64,000 bases of DNA from Xestospongia bergquistia (lineage: Eukaryota; Porifera; Demospongiae; Haplosclerida; Petrosiidae). Below are positions 35,001 through 50,400 of the stretch, piece after piece (the stretch's first letter is position 1; each line of letters opens with the position of its first letter). The notes beneath the pieces were generated by a model. It was not told the origin of the DNA and did not search any database. It saw nothing but the letters and a program-made list of their open reading frames with translations. Both the position numbers and the translations under genes were made by a program. The stretch spans positions 3,313,677-3,377,676 of the forward strand of contig OZ014419.1 of NCBI GenBank assembly GCA_963965975.1. Direction: 5' to 3'.

Positions 35001-35236
35001 CTCAGATCTACAGACTGAGAACGAGATAGTACGGGTACGAGGCTTTGACACAATTTGAATGTATTGATACTATATGTATAATAAAAAGTGACTGTCTAAC
35101 GTTTTCTCCATTTGGTGTCTGTTTCCACTACTTTGTCTACGTGAACAACATCTTTATATCTTTTCGCTTGTATGTCTCTCATTTGATCAGGGTTGCCACC
35201 TTGATCAGCACGAAATAGCAACAAATCCAACGACAT
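32036..35236 (-). CDS. SARS1: Cytosolic seryl-tRNA synthetase
   Basis: This class II synthetase charges serine and selenocysteine tRNAs with serine. Eleven exons on the minus strand: 35236-35101, 34903-34833, 34746-34663, 34614-34456, 33903-33607, 33559-33465, 33363-33237, 33179-33050, 32956-32799, 32752-32623, 32157-32036. They total 1,509 nt, or 502 aa (human 514), with every phase closing. The start gives [16 protein letters not shown], matching the family N-terminus; an in-frame ATG 15 codons upstream is less likely. The N-terminal coiled-coil arm for tRNA binding spans exons 3-4 ([16 protein letters not shown]). Motif 1 lies in exon 5 ([13 protein letters not shown]), motif 2 in exon 7 ([20 protein letters not shown]), and motif 3 in exon 10 ([14 protein letters not shown]). 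The lysine-rich tail ([11 protein letters not shown]) resembles the C-terminal extension of animal cytosolic enzymes. It appears intact. Confidence 0.96.
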
Positions 35237-35428
35237 CGTGGCCAATCCAGTCAGTGGTTTATTACAATTCATTAAGTTCATAACTTCATCATGACGTGCA
35301 CGTTCAAGGTGTGTTCACCACGTCCTGCATTCCTCAATGTTATTAAAGCAGCACCACTTTGACAGTTTGTAAATGTACTAGCTCCTGATGAAGGAAGACA
35401 ATTATCTCCAATAGTCTAGCAGAAGAGG
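35237..35428. promoter_or_regulatory. Shared divergent promoter interval, SARS1 / ITPR
   Basis: Only 192 bases separate the start codons of SARS1 (minus) and ITPR (plus), so this interval must hold both 5' leaders and the core promoters. It is somewhat GC-richer than the introns around it, and I see no clear TATA box on either strand. A bidirectional TATA-less promoter is the natural reading, by inference from spacing. Confidence 0.6.
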
Positions 35429-38400
35429 ATGGCGTTACGAGTTGAGCCTGACCATCAACCGTCGGCCTCGTTTCTCCACATTGGGGATACTATATCATTG
35501 TATGCTGAAAGTGATGTCTGTGGATTTATTAGTACTTTAGGGTAAGTTATCACAATTGAAATGAATCGTGACATCGTTCATTCAGAGTAATATAATAGCA
35601 ATGTGTGTGTAAAATGGCCTAGGGGAAGCAACAATACCTCTACCCAACTGAGTTGCAAGTGGATCCCAAATATTAAGTTTCTGCCAAAGTGATTTTGACT
35701 TTATTTTCTTTTGATGGAGATAATATTATAATAATTGTAATAATTATTGATATACCCTCACCATTCGATTGTGTGTATTAAGTTGTTGTCATAGTTGAAT
35801 TAACTTATCCATCAAGCCTAGGATATATATTATCCTGTTAAGATTTTATGGCCTTTTAGTATCCTGTTATTCTCAAATGACTATCAGTTTGGTGCCTACT
35901 ACAAATTAGATAATTGGAGTTGGCATTGAGATTATTGTATTATGACATCAGTGTGGTTTACATAAAGATGACCTCTCTTGTTTGTGGTGTATTAGGGGTT
36001 AATTTGATGTCTTAGTATAGTTCTGACTAGAATTATTCTTTGTAGTGACATACTTTCCAGTTTAAAGCAATAATTTAATAAAGAAACACACATCATTCAA
36101 TTTCTCCCCGTTACTTGTGCAGTGTATATGTTCTACCAGTAATGGGCTATTACATTTTCAGATAAACACAAGCATACTTCTCATATAAACATTCTTGACA
36201 TTGAACTGTTAATGTACAAGATCAGAGTAAACAACCTTATTATTGGATGATGTCACTATGACATAATGGGAATTAAAAGATGATTGAAACATGAGTGGTT
36301 AAGGAATCATAAACTAGTTGAGTGTACAGGTGTTCAATCATGTCTATATGACAAAACATCAATACAATGTAATATTAAATAATATCATGTAATCTGATAT
36401 CTCTAACTAGTTTGGTGGATGATCGTGTGGTTGTTAGACCAGGAGATGGCACCCCATCAGCTCCACCCACTAAATTCAGAGGTTAGTTAATAATCAATTT
36501 TTGCTCTCAAGTTAATCTTTCTTCAGATTGTCTTTTCAAGATCTTTCCTATGCAACGTTATGGAGCTCAGGAACAGTTTAAGAAAGCTACTCAAAGTACC
36601 AAGAGTATGCCTGACATTGTGATACTTCGTAAACTACAAACTGCTGCTGAACAAGAGAAAGGACAATCTCGTATTGAATCAGAGAAGCAGTGGGGACAGG
36701 CAGTGAAGTATGGTACTACAATGATACAGGTAATGTGTGTGAATTAACTTCCTCTTATCTCATTCCTCAATTACAATCACTAATATAGACTCTTACATTG
36801 TTTACATTAGTCTATTTTCTTCCTTAGTTACTTCATGTTAAAAGTAATAAATTTCTTACTGTAACTAAAAGATCATCTGCTCAAGTTGAAAAGAAAGCCA
36901 TGAAAGTTAGTTTGGATTCTCAAGGATCAGAAGTAAGTCAATACCATTATCATTGAGCAATGCTGTCATATTTTGTATTTAGAATGCCTGGTTCACAGTG
37001 ACTCCTCTGTATAAGTTGAGAGCATCAGGAGATAACGTGAGATGATCTTTAAAGAATAATTTGTATAGATGACATTATTTGATAGATGTATTGCTAAATG
37101 GCACAGATTAATGAGAACGTTCTTTATTTCCAGGTAATAATTGGTGACAAAGTTGTTCTGACTCCTGTTAATGCTAATCAACCACTACATGTCAGTAAAT
37201 TGAACTTACCAGATCATGACACCTGCAAAGAGGTAATAATAATAATTGTGACAACAGGATCATACTCTCCTTTATAGGTCAATGCAGACTCATCAGTGAA
37301 TGCAGATGGTTCTCATACTAGCTGGAAAATACAGCTATTTATGGATCACAAAGAAGACAGAGATGACATCCTTCGTGGGGTAAAGATTATGTACACGTTT
37401 AATTCAGATATCTTGAATCCTCATAGGGTGATGTAGTTCGTCTATTTCATGCTGAACAGGAAAAGTTTTTGACTTGTGATTCATTGAATAAAGAGCTTCA
37501 AGTATTTCTTCGACAATCTGGTCGAGCTACCAAAACAGATGCTACCAGTTCTAAAGCTCTTTGGGAGGTAGAAGTTGTCCATCATGATCCTTGTCGTGGT
37601 GGAGCTGGACATTGGAACTACCTCTATAGATTTAAACATTTGGCAACTGATACTTATTTGGCAGCTCGTGAAGACCCTGATCCAACTCCAGATCCCATAC
37701 GTTTAAAGCTGAGAGGTGCTGAGTCAGACCCTGTCTATTATTTGTGTTCCGATGAAGATGTACCTGATGAGCCTATTTATACTCTATTTGAACTGGACTC
37801 TACCACTATACAACCTCATGATGGACTGGTACCAAGGTGAGCTATATATGTGAGAATACAGTAATTCAATTGTGCTCTTGATTTATTTCTTAACACGTTA
37901 TGTTTACTTACACCCTTTGATTATAACCAGCATGTACAACAACAACCTATCTATTTTTTGTTGGTCATGGATCATTTGACTCTATTATAGGAGCTCTTAT
38001 GTACGTCTACGTCATGCCAGAACTTTGACATGGGTTCATGCAACTACTATTCTAATGGATAGAGAAGTGACTAAATCTCCTGTTATGTTTAAGGTATAGG
38101 TTTCAATTTTGAGGTGGTGGTACTTCATCTGCTATTCATATAGCTTGGATTAGCCAATATGAGAGAAGACAAGGAAGCGTTTGCTATAGTTCATGTCAGT
38201 CCTCAAGAAGTACGAGACCTTGATTTTGCCAATGACTCTGCAAAAGCCTTATCTCAAGCAGCTGATTTGATGGAAAGTGGTAAACACTTGCCGCCAACTG
38301 AGAAGAAGTAAGTGTAGAAACATTGTGTTACTTGTGCCATATTTTTTTTTGCTAGGTATATTACCAGACTATTGGAAGATTTGGTGTTTTTTGCAATTAA

Positions 38401-41400
38401 GAAAGAGAACACAGGAGAGAAGATGAACCCACTGATTGTGGAAGGCAAACCTGATCGGGACAGACAAAAACTGATTCGAGAACAATATGTTTTGAAAGCT
38501 GTATGGTGTTAATTTTTGATTTAATTGTTTATCCACTGTTCATTTCAGATATTTCGCATTCTTAGTGTTCCTCTCCCTATTGAGAAGAAAGGTGAATTGC
38601 TTTTTAAAATGGATGATCTTGGAGACCAGAAATATGACCATTTACGCTACATGTATCAGCTATGTTATCGAGTCATTGAACAAACACAGAAAGACTATAG
38701 GAAAAACCAGGTTAAATGACTTTAATATATTAAATACTGTAGTGACAAATTATATTATGTCTGTTGTTTATATATGCTAAGAGCACTGATGTATTATCCA
38801 TTAAATTAGCACCTTGTATAGATGTAAAGAACATTGTCTTACTTTGTAGGAGCACATAGCTGAGAAATTTTTCCAGATAATGCAAAGTCAAATTGGCTAT
38901 AACATTCGTGCTGAAGATACATTAGCAGCACTTGTAAATGACAATGTCAAATTGTTAGAAACACACATCAAGAAATCTGAGATTGAGACTTTTGTCAGTC
39001 TTTTGAAGAAGAGCCGGGATCCCAAGTAAAACATAGTATAAAATGGTCTAAAAATTTGGCACCTGTAGATTAATTTTAGTTTGAATTTTAGATATGACAG
39101 TCTGATATATCCTTAAGCTTGCATATACTGTAGGGAACTTGTTTGCTTATCAAAATTAGGAAATTTGCCAAAATTATAGTACTGTTATAAATAACTGATT
39201 GATTATAAAGGTAAATTTATAGAGGTATTTCATGGATATTTCTATAAAATAATAATTCACTTTTGAAATTAGAGTATCATAATTTTAGATTTTATGGACT
39301 TTTGCATCAATTAATGTAATTTTTCTATTGTATGTAGGTTCTTAACATACCTAGGTGATCTCTGTGTATCTAAAGGAGTTGCTATTCAGAAGGTACAAGG
39401 AATGGTTTGTGAAGTGGTCCTTGACGAACAGTATTCTGATATCTTAATGAAACTCAGGTAGTCTATTGTCATTATTAACGCAATATGCATGTATATATAA
39501 TAGATAAAAAAAGTGTATTTGCCTAGTAGATCAGCAGCATCATTAATTACCTAATCAATTGAGTAGTTTATCTTACACTGTAGTGTACAATAAAACATTT
39601 TATAATTAGAGTCTATTTAAGACAATAATCAGCAATATCCAATTGTAACAAATTCTTTTATAATTTATCTCCTTTAGCATGACTGATAAAGAGATAGTGT
39701 TAACATGGACTGATGACAGTGGCTCTGATGATATGTCATTACAGGATATCGCATCATATGCTGCTAGTGGAGATGACAAATATCGTAAAATATTAGAGTA
39801 TTTTCGAGCTCAACTGGATTTATTTTCAAAAATGTTTTTTTATCGCCAGTATCTTGGAATTAGTGAGATCAAGAAGCAGTTACCTATCCATCTAGTCTTA
39901 AAGTATTATCAGTTTATTGTGTTGTATTGTATGACACAGATTTTTTATTAGATGCATGGAAGATGTCAGTCTCACATTTAGTTTAAGGGCTGCATTCTGT
40001 CGTATCATGTACTGTGTATACTTAGATACCACCCCACAAGAAGTTGTCAATCCTGTTGAATATTCAAGGCTTTGGGACCATATACCAAAAGTTGTTGTGG
40101 AACAAGATTATTGGCCTTGGAAAGAAAAGTGAGTTCAAGGTTCTTGTAAGGCTTATGGGTGTAGTTTAGTGAATAAGAATATTAATTTGTATCATGTAAT
40201 AATTAAAATTATTGTATAATTTTTTGTACTTTTTTGTGTGTATGTTGCTAGTATATCATATTTAATGACCGCTTTTTTAGTGTTGGTAATGATACTTCAT
40301 TTGAAGATTCCTCACCACTGGAAGATCAGTAAGGTTGTAGATTGAGCTATTAATAACATTGGCTTTTTAATATTATAGTGATGTCTCACAACGTCGTTCC
40401 CTTTTTCAGCAACAGCACAATGAGGAGTCAATTTTGAGAGCAACAACAAAGTTTGTGGAACAATACCTCCATGACCAACATGTGTGGAATCTAGACGACA
40501 AAGAACAAAATGTTCTTACTTATGAAGTAAATATTTATAAAATAGATTTATTAGATACATTCATGGATACAACAGTCTTATAATTAACAAACCATTCTTG
40601 CTTAGGTTGTTTGCCTGGCTAGAATGATGGTGTATTTTGGTTTTTATGACTTCACTAAACTTCTCTCGCTCACTCATGTTTTATTGGATGGATTAGACAA
40701 CAGAGAAGCCACGCCCATTCATCATCAGTTAAATATTCCAGGTAAGCATCTGTTATTATATTGTCTACATTCTTGATTTAAATGTGTGATTTCATTTATT
40801 ATTGTAGTGGTGTCTCCTTCAGGTGGAGTTCTTAACACTTTAGTGGGTACATCTGCTGCTCATTTCTTTCCTCGATCAGAGTCTCACGATGAGGACGATT
40901 CTCATAAAGTGAATAAATTATTATAAACCTCATTTTGTAAAATAATTCTAATCTTATAAGTTATTGTCACATTGGTCTATTTGTTTCATAAAAAAATATT
41001 TAGTATAGCAATATGCTATTCCTACATTAATAACTAAATACTAAGTTTCAATGATAATATCTTTTGCTACACTGTAGGAAACTCATGAAAGATCTGATCC
41101 TTATGTGATGAAAACAAAGAGTAAAATACTTGAAATACTTGACTTCATTATGGATGTCAGACTTGATCTACGTATTACTAATCTTCTGGTAATCTTCAAG
41201 AAAGAGTTCTCCAGCTTGATTGATTCAAATGGTCAGCCCCCTGACCCTGCTGTAATCGATCTAAATGGAATTCTAAACCAGTTTGATGAGATTTTTCATG
41301 GCAGGTGTGTCTACTATAATTTACTGTAGATTAAACATAAACCTTTTTAAATAATATAATTAGGGAGGATTTTAAGATGGATTTAGATGATTACCAGGGC

Positions 41401-44400
41401 AAACAGTTGCTGCGAGTTCTTCTTCAAATCTCAATGGCTAAAGATGCGGCATTATCATCTCAAGCTCTCAAGTTACTGATTCGTCACTTCACTCAAAGAC
41501 AAGAGATGGTTAAAGGCTTTACTCAGGTACTCTCAATTGTCTTTCTTATTTATGACCTTGTACGTTATAGGTTCAACTCTTAGTTTCCAAGAAAGAAAAA
41601 GACAATTATCAACGTATTCGTAGCAACCTTGAGAAATTAAAAGGTCTGGTTGATGAAGCTGAGCTATGGGTACAAAAAGAAGATGGATTTGAACGAGTAA
41701 GTAGATCACCTTATTCATTTTTTGTCTTGTCACTTCTGTGTGATCTAACTTTGTATTACTAGTATTTAGTTTGTTTGCCTACATGTGTTACCAAAGAAAA
41801 CAGAAGTTCCTGCAGAGGGGATGAAAATGTTTCTAAGTTTATTAATGAACAGATGACACAACTAAATTAACATTTAAATGAGCTACTTAAGTAGGATAAC
41901 AAAAATGATGTGGAAACTTCTTTCAAAGTTCTTTTTACATATACATTAATTAGCTGTTCTTGTAGTATTGCTTGTACTAGAAAAATGGCAGATTGCATAA
42001 CATTCTATCTCGTTATTTAATGATAGACATTTTTGGTAGTTGAGAATGTAGTCAGCAGTTTCAATCCATGCCCTATTCATTTGGTATTGTAGGAAGAGTT
42101 TTCACTAATAATTTTTTTATTTGAATATGTCAGAAACATGCACGGAAATCAAGTCGAGCTGGGCCTCAAGCTGAAATGGAGGCGTCTATAGCTGCAGCAC
42201 AAAGCCATATAACAAAAGACACAAAAACTCTTAAAAAACAAGTAATATTATCTGAACAGATACAACTTGTTGATGTTGTTGTTTAGCGTTCTCAACGGTT
42301 GCCAAGTGAAGGAGTAGAAGAACAAGTGGCTAAGGATGGTCCCAATAAGTACGACCAAGTACAAAAGGTATGAAGATCACTTCATTTGATGTAGTTAATA
42401 CATATGTCACCAGATTCTAGTAAGTCTCACTGACTTGTGTAGTGAAGAGGACTGTAGCTTTGAACAACGCCTGTTGAGAAATATGGGTGCTCTTCAAGTT
42501 ATTCTAGATCTACTACAAGTGCCTTATGATAAAGTTAGTCCTTGAGTATATTGTTAAGCTATAAGCTACAGCAATTTTACTTTTGACTATAAATTAACTA
42601 GGAATCCTTAGATATGCAGAGTTTACCTATAAAGCTATTTATTGAAAAGTGCAGCTTTGATTTCTTAGTCTGTCAAGAATAAAAGCAAACTTAGCACTTA
42701 TAGCATAATTTTTGTGTGTAGTTTCTAGTATATGTCATTCACTTCACATTGCTTTAGACATCTTTTATGCAACCTTCTGTTCTTTTAAAGGGGTAACTCA
42801 GCAGATGTAAGTTGGAATATTCAACACATCTTCCTGCTATTCGCAGTATTCATAGACCTACATAGTTACAGCCACAAAATGTTTCTATGTAGTATTTAGC
42901 AATTATTGCATGTGGGCCATAACCACAAATTAGATAACATGTTTTGTGATCTACATTTGTTGTAGTAGCAATTAAGTATTGGTATGAAGCATGTACATTT
43001 TTCTCTACTTTAATATAATGAATGGCCTTGAAATTTCAGATAAAAGGAGTGTGAGTGTCAGCCCACAAATGTATCATGGGGTTTTCCGTGAAAGTTGTTC
43101 TGTATGTCAGTTTATCTTAGCAATGATGTACTAGAGCCAAAACATAATCTTAGTTAAAAAGTCTACTCAATAGTTTTTTTGAATACTAAAGAAATATATT
43201 CTCCGAATTATAGACATATGTTCCTTATGTAGTTTGGAAAATGTGCCTACAAACTTGAATGTCACCTTCATTATAACTTTTCTTTAATGATTTGTGTGGC
43301 TCTGAGAGTTATGATAGAAGAGGCTTTTAAAACTACTGATAGAAGGAATGCCTATTTTGTCTAGCTATAATACTTTTTACAAAAACAGTAGGTATTTAAT
43401 AGTCATTATTATTAACAAGCTGAGTTACCACCTTTATTACTCTAAATTTGTCTGCTCTTTGCTGCATTGCTAAACCTTGGACATGGCTCTTGCATACCTG
43501 TGGTTACACAGTATGGTAAAGCAATTATCACATTCCTAAGCATGACAAAACCACACACACTCACACACATATATACATGTACATATATAGAATGCTACAC
43601 TGTTTTGGAATAGTTAAACAAAAATATAAAATGTTGATATTCTATTTTTTAAAATAATTATTTTAAGCAAATACCCATGAAATACCATCATAAATTCACT
43701 TTTATTAATTATTTTATGACAGTACTATAATTTTGGCAAATTCCCTAATTTTTAAAAGCAAGCAAGTCCCCTACAGCAAATGCATGCTTCAAGATATCAG
43801 ACTTTCATATCAGGAATTTTTCTTTCAAGTCTACATAGGCCTGATTTGGATGTGAAAGCTTGCAGTTGTATTTGTTGATATGGAGTTCCAACCAACATCA
43901 CTACCAAGCTTTCAACTTTTTGAAGTGATGATTTTATTAAAGCTAACTATTCAAGATTCTAATTTACCTCTAAAATATTTTCTTAAGACTACTCTGTGGA
44001 AATGTCATATGTGAAATTTTTGAGTTTTAATGTTTAAAAAATTATTTTTTGTTATTCATCAGAAAGACTGCAACTTTACCTAAAAAGGTTAACTTTGTTG
44101 AATACACTGCTTCGTTTTACATCAAAAGGATATGGCATTATATATATATATGTATATATAAAGAATCCATACTTTGTTTAAATGATTTGATTGATTTCCA
44201 TGCAGCAAGTAATTTTGATTGGTCAAAATATCGGTAAATGGTTATAAAGTAGACTTTGGCAAAATTAAAATTTGATGACTGACAACTCAATGACAATTGT
44301 TATAACTTCAGATGGAAGATGTCTTTTCAAAGACTATCTACATTGGAAAGCTTGTCATTCTTTTAAAATGTTTGTAAAGTGTCGTCATTATAACTGAGAA

Positions 44401-47400
44401 TGCATTGTGGGAAAATAAGCTCACCACTTACTACTACCACACCCCAAATATACTATTGGAGGATAAAATCAATTTGCCAATGTTTTTTCTCCTTTCAAAT
44501 TTATGGCCAAGTTACCAATGATTTGTGTTTGATAAATATTGTCCATACCTATCATATTTGTTTACATTGCATTATCATTGTTGTTAAGTCCTTATTAGTG
44601 AAAATTTTTGTGTGATAGTTATTGTTTTTTTTAATAGAGTGACTCTAAAATGTCAGAAATAATGCACCAAGCTCATAAGTTCTTACAAAACTTTTGTCGT
44701 GGCAATGATCAAAATCAAATATTGCTCCACCGAAATTTGAAGGTCCTACTACACAGTGGTAATCCAGTAAGCCTTTTGCTTATAATGTTTCAGCTACATC
44801 ATTCCTCCCTCTCTCCCATCCAGACTGTGGAGGTTGTTACATTGACAGAAGTGTTTCGTGATAATGGTGCTTTGTGTAACAAAGTACAAGAGTCTGAAAT
44901 TCAGTACTTCATACATTGTATTGAAAAGAAGGGACGTGATATCCGCTACCTCAAATTTTTACAAACGATAATGAAAGTTAATGGACAACCCATCAAGAGA
45001 TCACAGGACCTTGTCATGGCTGAGGTACAGAGTCTGATGTGTTTTCTACTTGTATAATACAATATTAACTGATTACAATTCAGTGCAGTGTGTGTATGCT
45101 ATATGTTATACATCTTATGTATAAATGTGTAACTTGTTATGACTTCTCTTGTTAGATTGCTAATGCTGGAGAAGATGTACTCTTGTTTTACAATGAGCAG
45201 CACTTTAGTAAACTTCTTGAACTAATGGAGATGGAAAAAGATACAACAGAGCCAACTTCTAGTCTTCTCTATCACCTTAATCTCTTACGTCTACTAACAA
45301 TTTGTACTGAGGGTAAAAATGTCAACACAGAAATGAGGTGTCACTCTCTCTTGCCATTGGATGAGATAGTTAAAATTATCACCCATAAAGATTGTATTCC
45401 ACAAGTAAGTCATATACTTGTCATATATGCATTTAGTATTAACTGTATGGTATAATCTTCCTTAAATGTTACAACTTTTTTGTTGCTATACTACAAGTGC
45501 ACACATGTAACAACTGTGACACTAACTATCCAAAACCAAAAAATGGCTAAGACTACATCATTTAATTATAATATTTTAAGACATCAGCTTATTGAGCTAT
45601 ATCATAATTTCTATATCCTTTGAGAGCTATGATCTAGTTTTTCAAACTTATTATATCTTATTCTTCATTTGCTTATTGTGTTACAGCAAGAAATTATTCC
45701 TATTAGATATGCGCACCCTTGCTTTACAAAAATGAAATTCCAATGAACAGGTCTATAATTTTAAAATATCATCTTATAATTGTTTTTATGATAATAATTT
45801 CACAAATATTGACTATTAAGAATTGAAGAGGTAGTAGAGAGAGTACAAACACTAGAAGACAGAAAAGCAAGCAGCTATGAAAGAAGTTTGAAATTCAACA
45901 ATCCACATAAGGCTAATGGAAGTCTCAGTTTCCCATGTGCGTTGGCAGTTAATATATGCGCGGTTAAATTTTAATTATTGCATACAACAATAAATAAACA
46001 AAGTGGGCTGACATATACGTATTTTCATATAAATATATATAGATACATACATACCTCATGGTTAAAGACAAGTAAAGGCTGCCTGGCACACACAGCATTC
46101 CAGGCATTAAAAAGAGTACAGGGATACTTATAATACAAACATTAAATTTTGTTAGAATAAATTTGGCAAATAGGTTTTAAATGGTGGGCAGGTTATAAAG
46201 TTTGATGAAAGTGTTAAAAAATAAATGCAACAACTATGATTACTTCTTTGTTATATGTTATTGTCTAAGGAGATGTAATCTCAGATTCACACATTACTAA
46301 TAATTAAGAGATCGATATCAATGATGTAACTTCCCATATATGTAGGTCAAAAGAGAGTATTTAGACTTTCTGTTACATTGTTATATTGATGCTGAAGTAG
46401 ATAATAAAGAGACATTTACTAAGAAGTTTATGTGGGACTTATTCTGTGATATGACTGTTGATATTAACAATGTCTACAAAGAGAATTGCACTGGAAACAA
46501 AGACCTCATTGAATATGTCACCCAACACATTCCTCCTACACTTATCAGCTACTTCAGTTCATCATTAGCTGCACAAACTATAAAGGTATATTGCTATCTG
46601 TCACATGATCAGTCATGTGATATTGATAAAGCACATACGTAGAAAATATGTCTCTAGTGGACTTACAACTCTGTGTATCTGTATATCTGTGTCTGTGACT
46701 CTGTGTAGGCTTGTATTATTTTTATTATAAAATGGTTTCCTTTAGAATAACCAGACATTTTATATTGATCTACTGAAAAGTCTTGTCAAACTAATACAAT
46801 GTCCTTTTATACAAGAACCACAAAATGATGAAATTCGACTGTCCTTAGAAAAATGTTGCAAAAAAATGCTTGCTGTTGGTAGGTATATACTTAATATGAG
46901 ATAGTTTCATTTGTTGCTGTAGCTAGAGAAGAGGGATTAGTTGTTCCTACTACTATTGAGGAAGAAATTCAAGTAAAACATTAGAATTGTTTTGTCAATT
47001 TATTTTCATCCATGCTTTGATCTATGTACAAAATTCTATTTGCAATTGTAGGCTTCAGCAGCAAGTCAACAAGCTCGAAGAAAAGCCCTCCATTGGCTTC
47101 AGAAGCACAAAAAGAAAACTGTGTTGCAGCTACCAGATATGACTAAAATTCAACAAAGAAGCCAACAAGCTGATGAAAGAAACAAAAACATTATTGGTGG
47201 TGTGCAGGTAATGAATGTTTAAAGGTTTTAATAGATTATTTGCACTGTAGAATGTTGTGGAAGAGCTAAAAGAATCTTGGCAAAGTCTTATAGAAGCTGA
47301 ACGTTCTGTGCTCATTAACATCCTTTACTGTCCTGAGGCTCTGTTCCCTCGTGGAACTAATGCATTTAAAACAGCTTCAACAAATTTTATTAAAAAGTAT

Positions 47401-50400
47401 AGACCTTAACTGTAATCACATATGTATTGAGTGATGATATCATGACCAGCATTATGTAACACAGCATTTAAATATGTAATAATGTTCAGTAGTTGAAAAG
47501 GTACTAAATCATTATCATACTATTAGAAAAATAATTTTAATCAATAACAAGAGGCTCTATAATTTCACAAAGAAACCAGATTTTGAGTTATAATATGGTA
47601 TTGTTACATTTTAGAATTGTGTGTCATATGGAGAGTAGTGTATTTCGACGTGATGAAGAGCTCATGGTCAGTATGATGTCTTTCTTTCGTATGATGATGA
47701 CTCAAAATGCTCTTGAACTTAATGATGCTGTAAGTACCTTCAGTTTTTAATGCAAAATTAGAGTACAGTGTTGTGTTCATAGTTGGTTGATGTCTATTAT
47801 AACAGATTACAGTGCAAATGATTTACTTCTCTTTTGTTAGGGTAAGGCACTTCGTAAGGGTCTTCTTAAAATACACTTTGAGTCATACTTGTCAGATGAA
47901 TATCAGTTAGCTAGACAGCAACAGAAAATTCAAGGAAGTGGTTCATGGCGTGACCGAAGAAGAAGTATTGTCCAAGCTCCTCTAAATTTGATAATAGCAC
48001 ATGATAATTTTTTCGAGGAGGATTCTTTGTTAGTGAGTCTGGGTAATTCTAGCATTACACTGGAAGTGGTGCAAAATCAAATGAACACATCTAATGTTAC
48101 TAAACTGGTTGTCAGCATTATCAAAAGTGGTCCATCTCATCCAGTAATGATGGAAGCTGTAAAATTGGCAGTGGCCATTCTTAATGGTGGCAACAGAGAA
48201 GTACAGGTATAGTAGTTGCATACAACTATGTCCATCTACATTAATAAAACAGTTAGGAACATTTTTATTGTCTTCAGTTTTTGTCATCCATACTTTTATT
48301 GCCTCACATGTTTGGTGCATACATTGTGAAATGACTGTATGGTAAACACATGACATTGATAACACTTTTGCTTATTTCTTTATGTAGCAATCTATGTGGC
48401 GCATTATATGTCAGTCTGACTCAGAGAATTTCTTTCATGAAGTTCACAATCGTTTCCAAGATGCTCAAAATCAGATCAGAAACTCACCCACTGGTCTGGT
48501 CATCATGGAAAGTGAAGGCACAACTAACCTAGTTGTGATACAAGATCGTAAAACAGCAACAGGGACAATTTCATCTATGGATATTCAAGTTTGTGCAGTA
48601 ATGATGCTAATGTTAATGCATAACACAGCACAGTACTAGGAATATTAAATAGCAATTATACATGTCAATGTGTGACTATAATATCATACTGTATCTCTTC
48701 AGCAATCTATCAATGCTGCATAGTGCTAATGTTTTGAGTGTCAATATTTTCATAAATTGCCTTCCATGCAGAAGTTCATGAAATAAATATTACAATTGAT
48801 TAGAAAATCACATGTTACATTTATATTCATTCACTGATACCATAATATATTGCACAATCTATGAGCAGAAAGTCAGCAATTTTAGAGTGTGGCTACCACC
48901 ATGATATTGTTTTCAATAAACAATAACCACCACAACATTGTTTTCAATAAACAGTAATTGTACTTCTTGATTTGAGTATCTGGCAGAAATCTTAATACAC
49001 CATCATACAAAGCTGACTATAGTATATATAGCTGAAAAAAAATATTATTATTTGATTGATGTCCTTTAGTTGTGCTTTCCTCCTACATTTAGTAAAGAGA
49101 ACAATGTAGAAACATCTTTCAAATATGTCAGAGTCTTTTTTGTTTGTGGCTTTACTAGTCATGTGTTCAGAGTTGACAGATTCTCAGTAAATCTACTAAA
49201 AAAAACTTGCATAAAAAATTGTGAAATGTACATTTCACAGTTGCAAAACTGTGTGCCTTGAAAATTTTTTCTTAGTCAATATAAAACACATGAATGATAT
49301 CCTTTATTAATAGGAACAATTACATCTTGTAGCTGCTAACACTGATGGTATAAGCAGTCGTAATTCTAAGAGGGAATCTAAATCTGATGGTGGTACAGGA
49401 GGGGTCAATGTGGTTGCAGGTCAGAACATAATGAGTACTCCTGAACTACAATTGATGGAGCCATTGCTACGACTACTACAATTATTCTGTGAGAACCACA
49501 ACATTGATATGCAGGTTAGTTTGGATTTATTGCATGCCCTTAATTGTATGATGATCATTTAGTAAGACACTAAGTTAATTAGCTGGATTCTTCTCTTACT
49601 CTAGAACTACTTACGTCAACAAAGCAACAGTAAAGTTAGTTATAACTTAATCCTTGAGACACTTCAGTTCTTGGACTGTATTTGTGGTATTACTACTGGA
49701 GGATTGGTTTTGCTTAGTCTGTACATTCACTCAGAGAATGTAGACCTTATTGATCAGTGTTTGACAACACTTACTGAATATTGTCAGGGACCTTGTCATG
49801 ACAATCAAGTGAGTAACAGTGTAATTGATCCAGTTGATTGAAAGAAGTGTAAAAGTGTTAATTATACTAAAGCTGAAATGACTGGTATTCTCGTTAATAG
49901 TGGGATATCCAATTTAGTATCTGATGTTTGAAAAACCACTTCATAATTATGTATGGTTTAACTTTTCATGCTTTCTTTCTAATTGTGATTGTATCCATAA
50001 TACATTTTTTCTATCTGGTTTGGTAACACCCAAACCATGAGTATATGGTACTGTGTATTTAAATATGTTTCTTTTGGATCATTTTATTATGTATGTGACA
50101 AATGTAATTAATCCTTGCCCACTAACTACTGACACACATTGCAACTAACAAACTTAATTACACATACCACAAGCACTCGTTACTATATTGGGCATTACTG
50201 ATTGAAGCTTTAAAGTTTTTTGCAGTATTGTATTTTCTGTCAACTCTAGTAGTTTATTATACAGAAATTACCTTAACGACAATCTTTGGATGATTTTTGA
50301 TAATTATTATCATCTTGTTAATTTAGTTTGACACTGAAAATAATATAAATTTTGCTTCACACAATATGTGCTTTAGTAAAAGTTTGTAGACTCTTTATTG

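Noticed and set aside
42534-44637. Nested gene in the largest ITPR intron
   Set aside because: Only short AT-rich frames are seen (for example 44,049-44,237), without family resemblance; besides unique sequence it holds one dispersed repeat copy.
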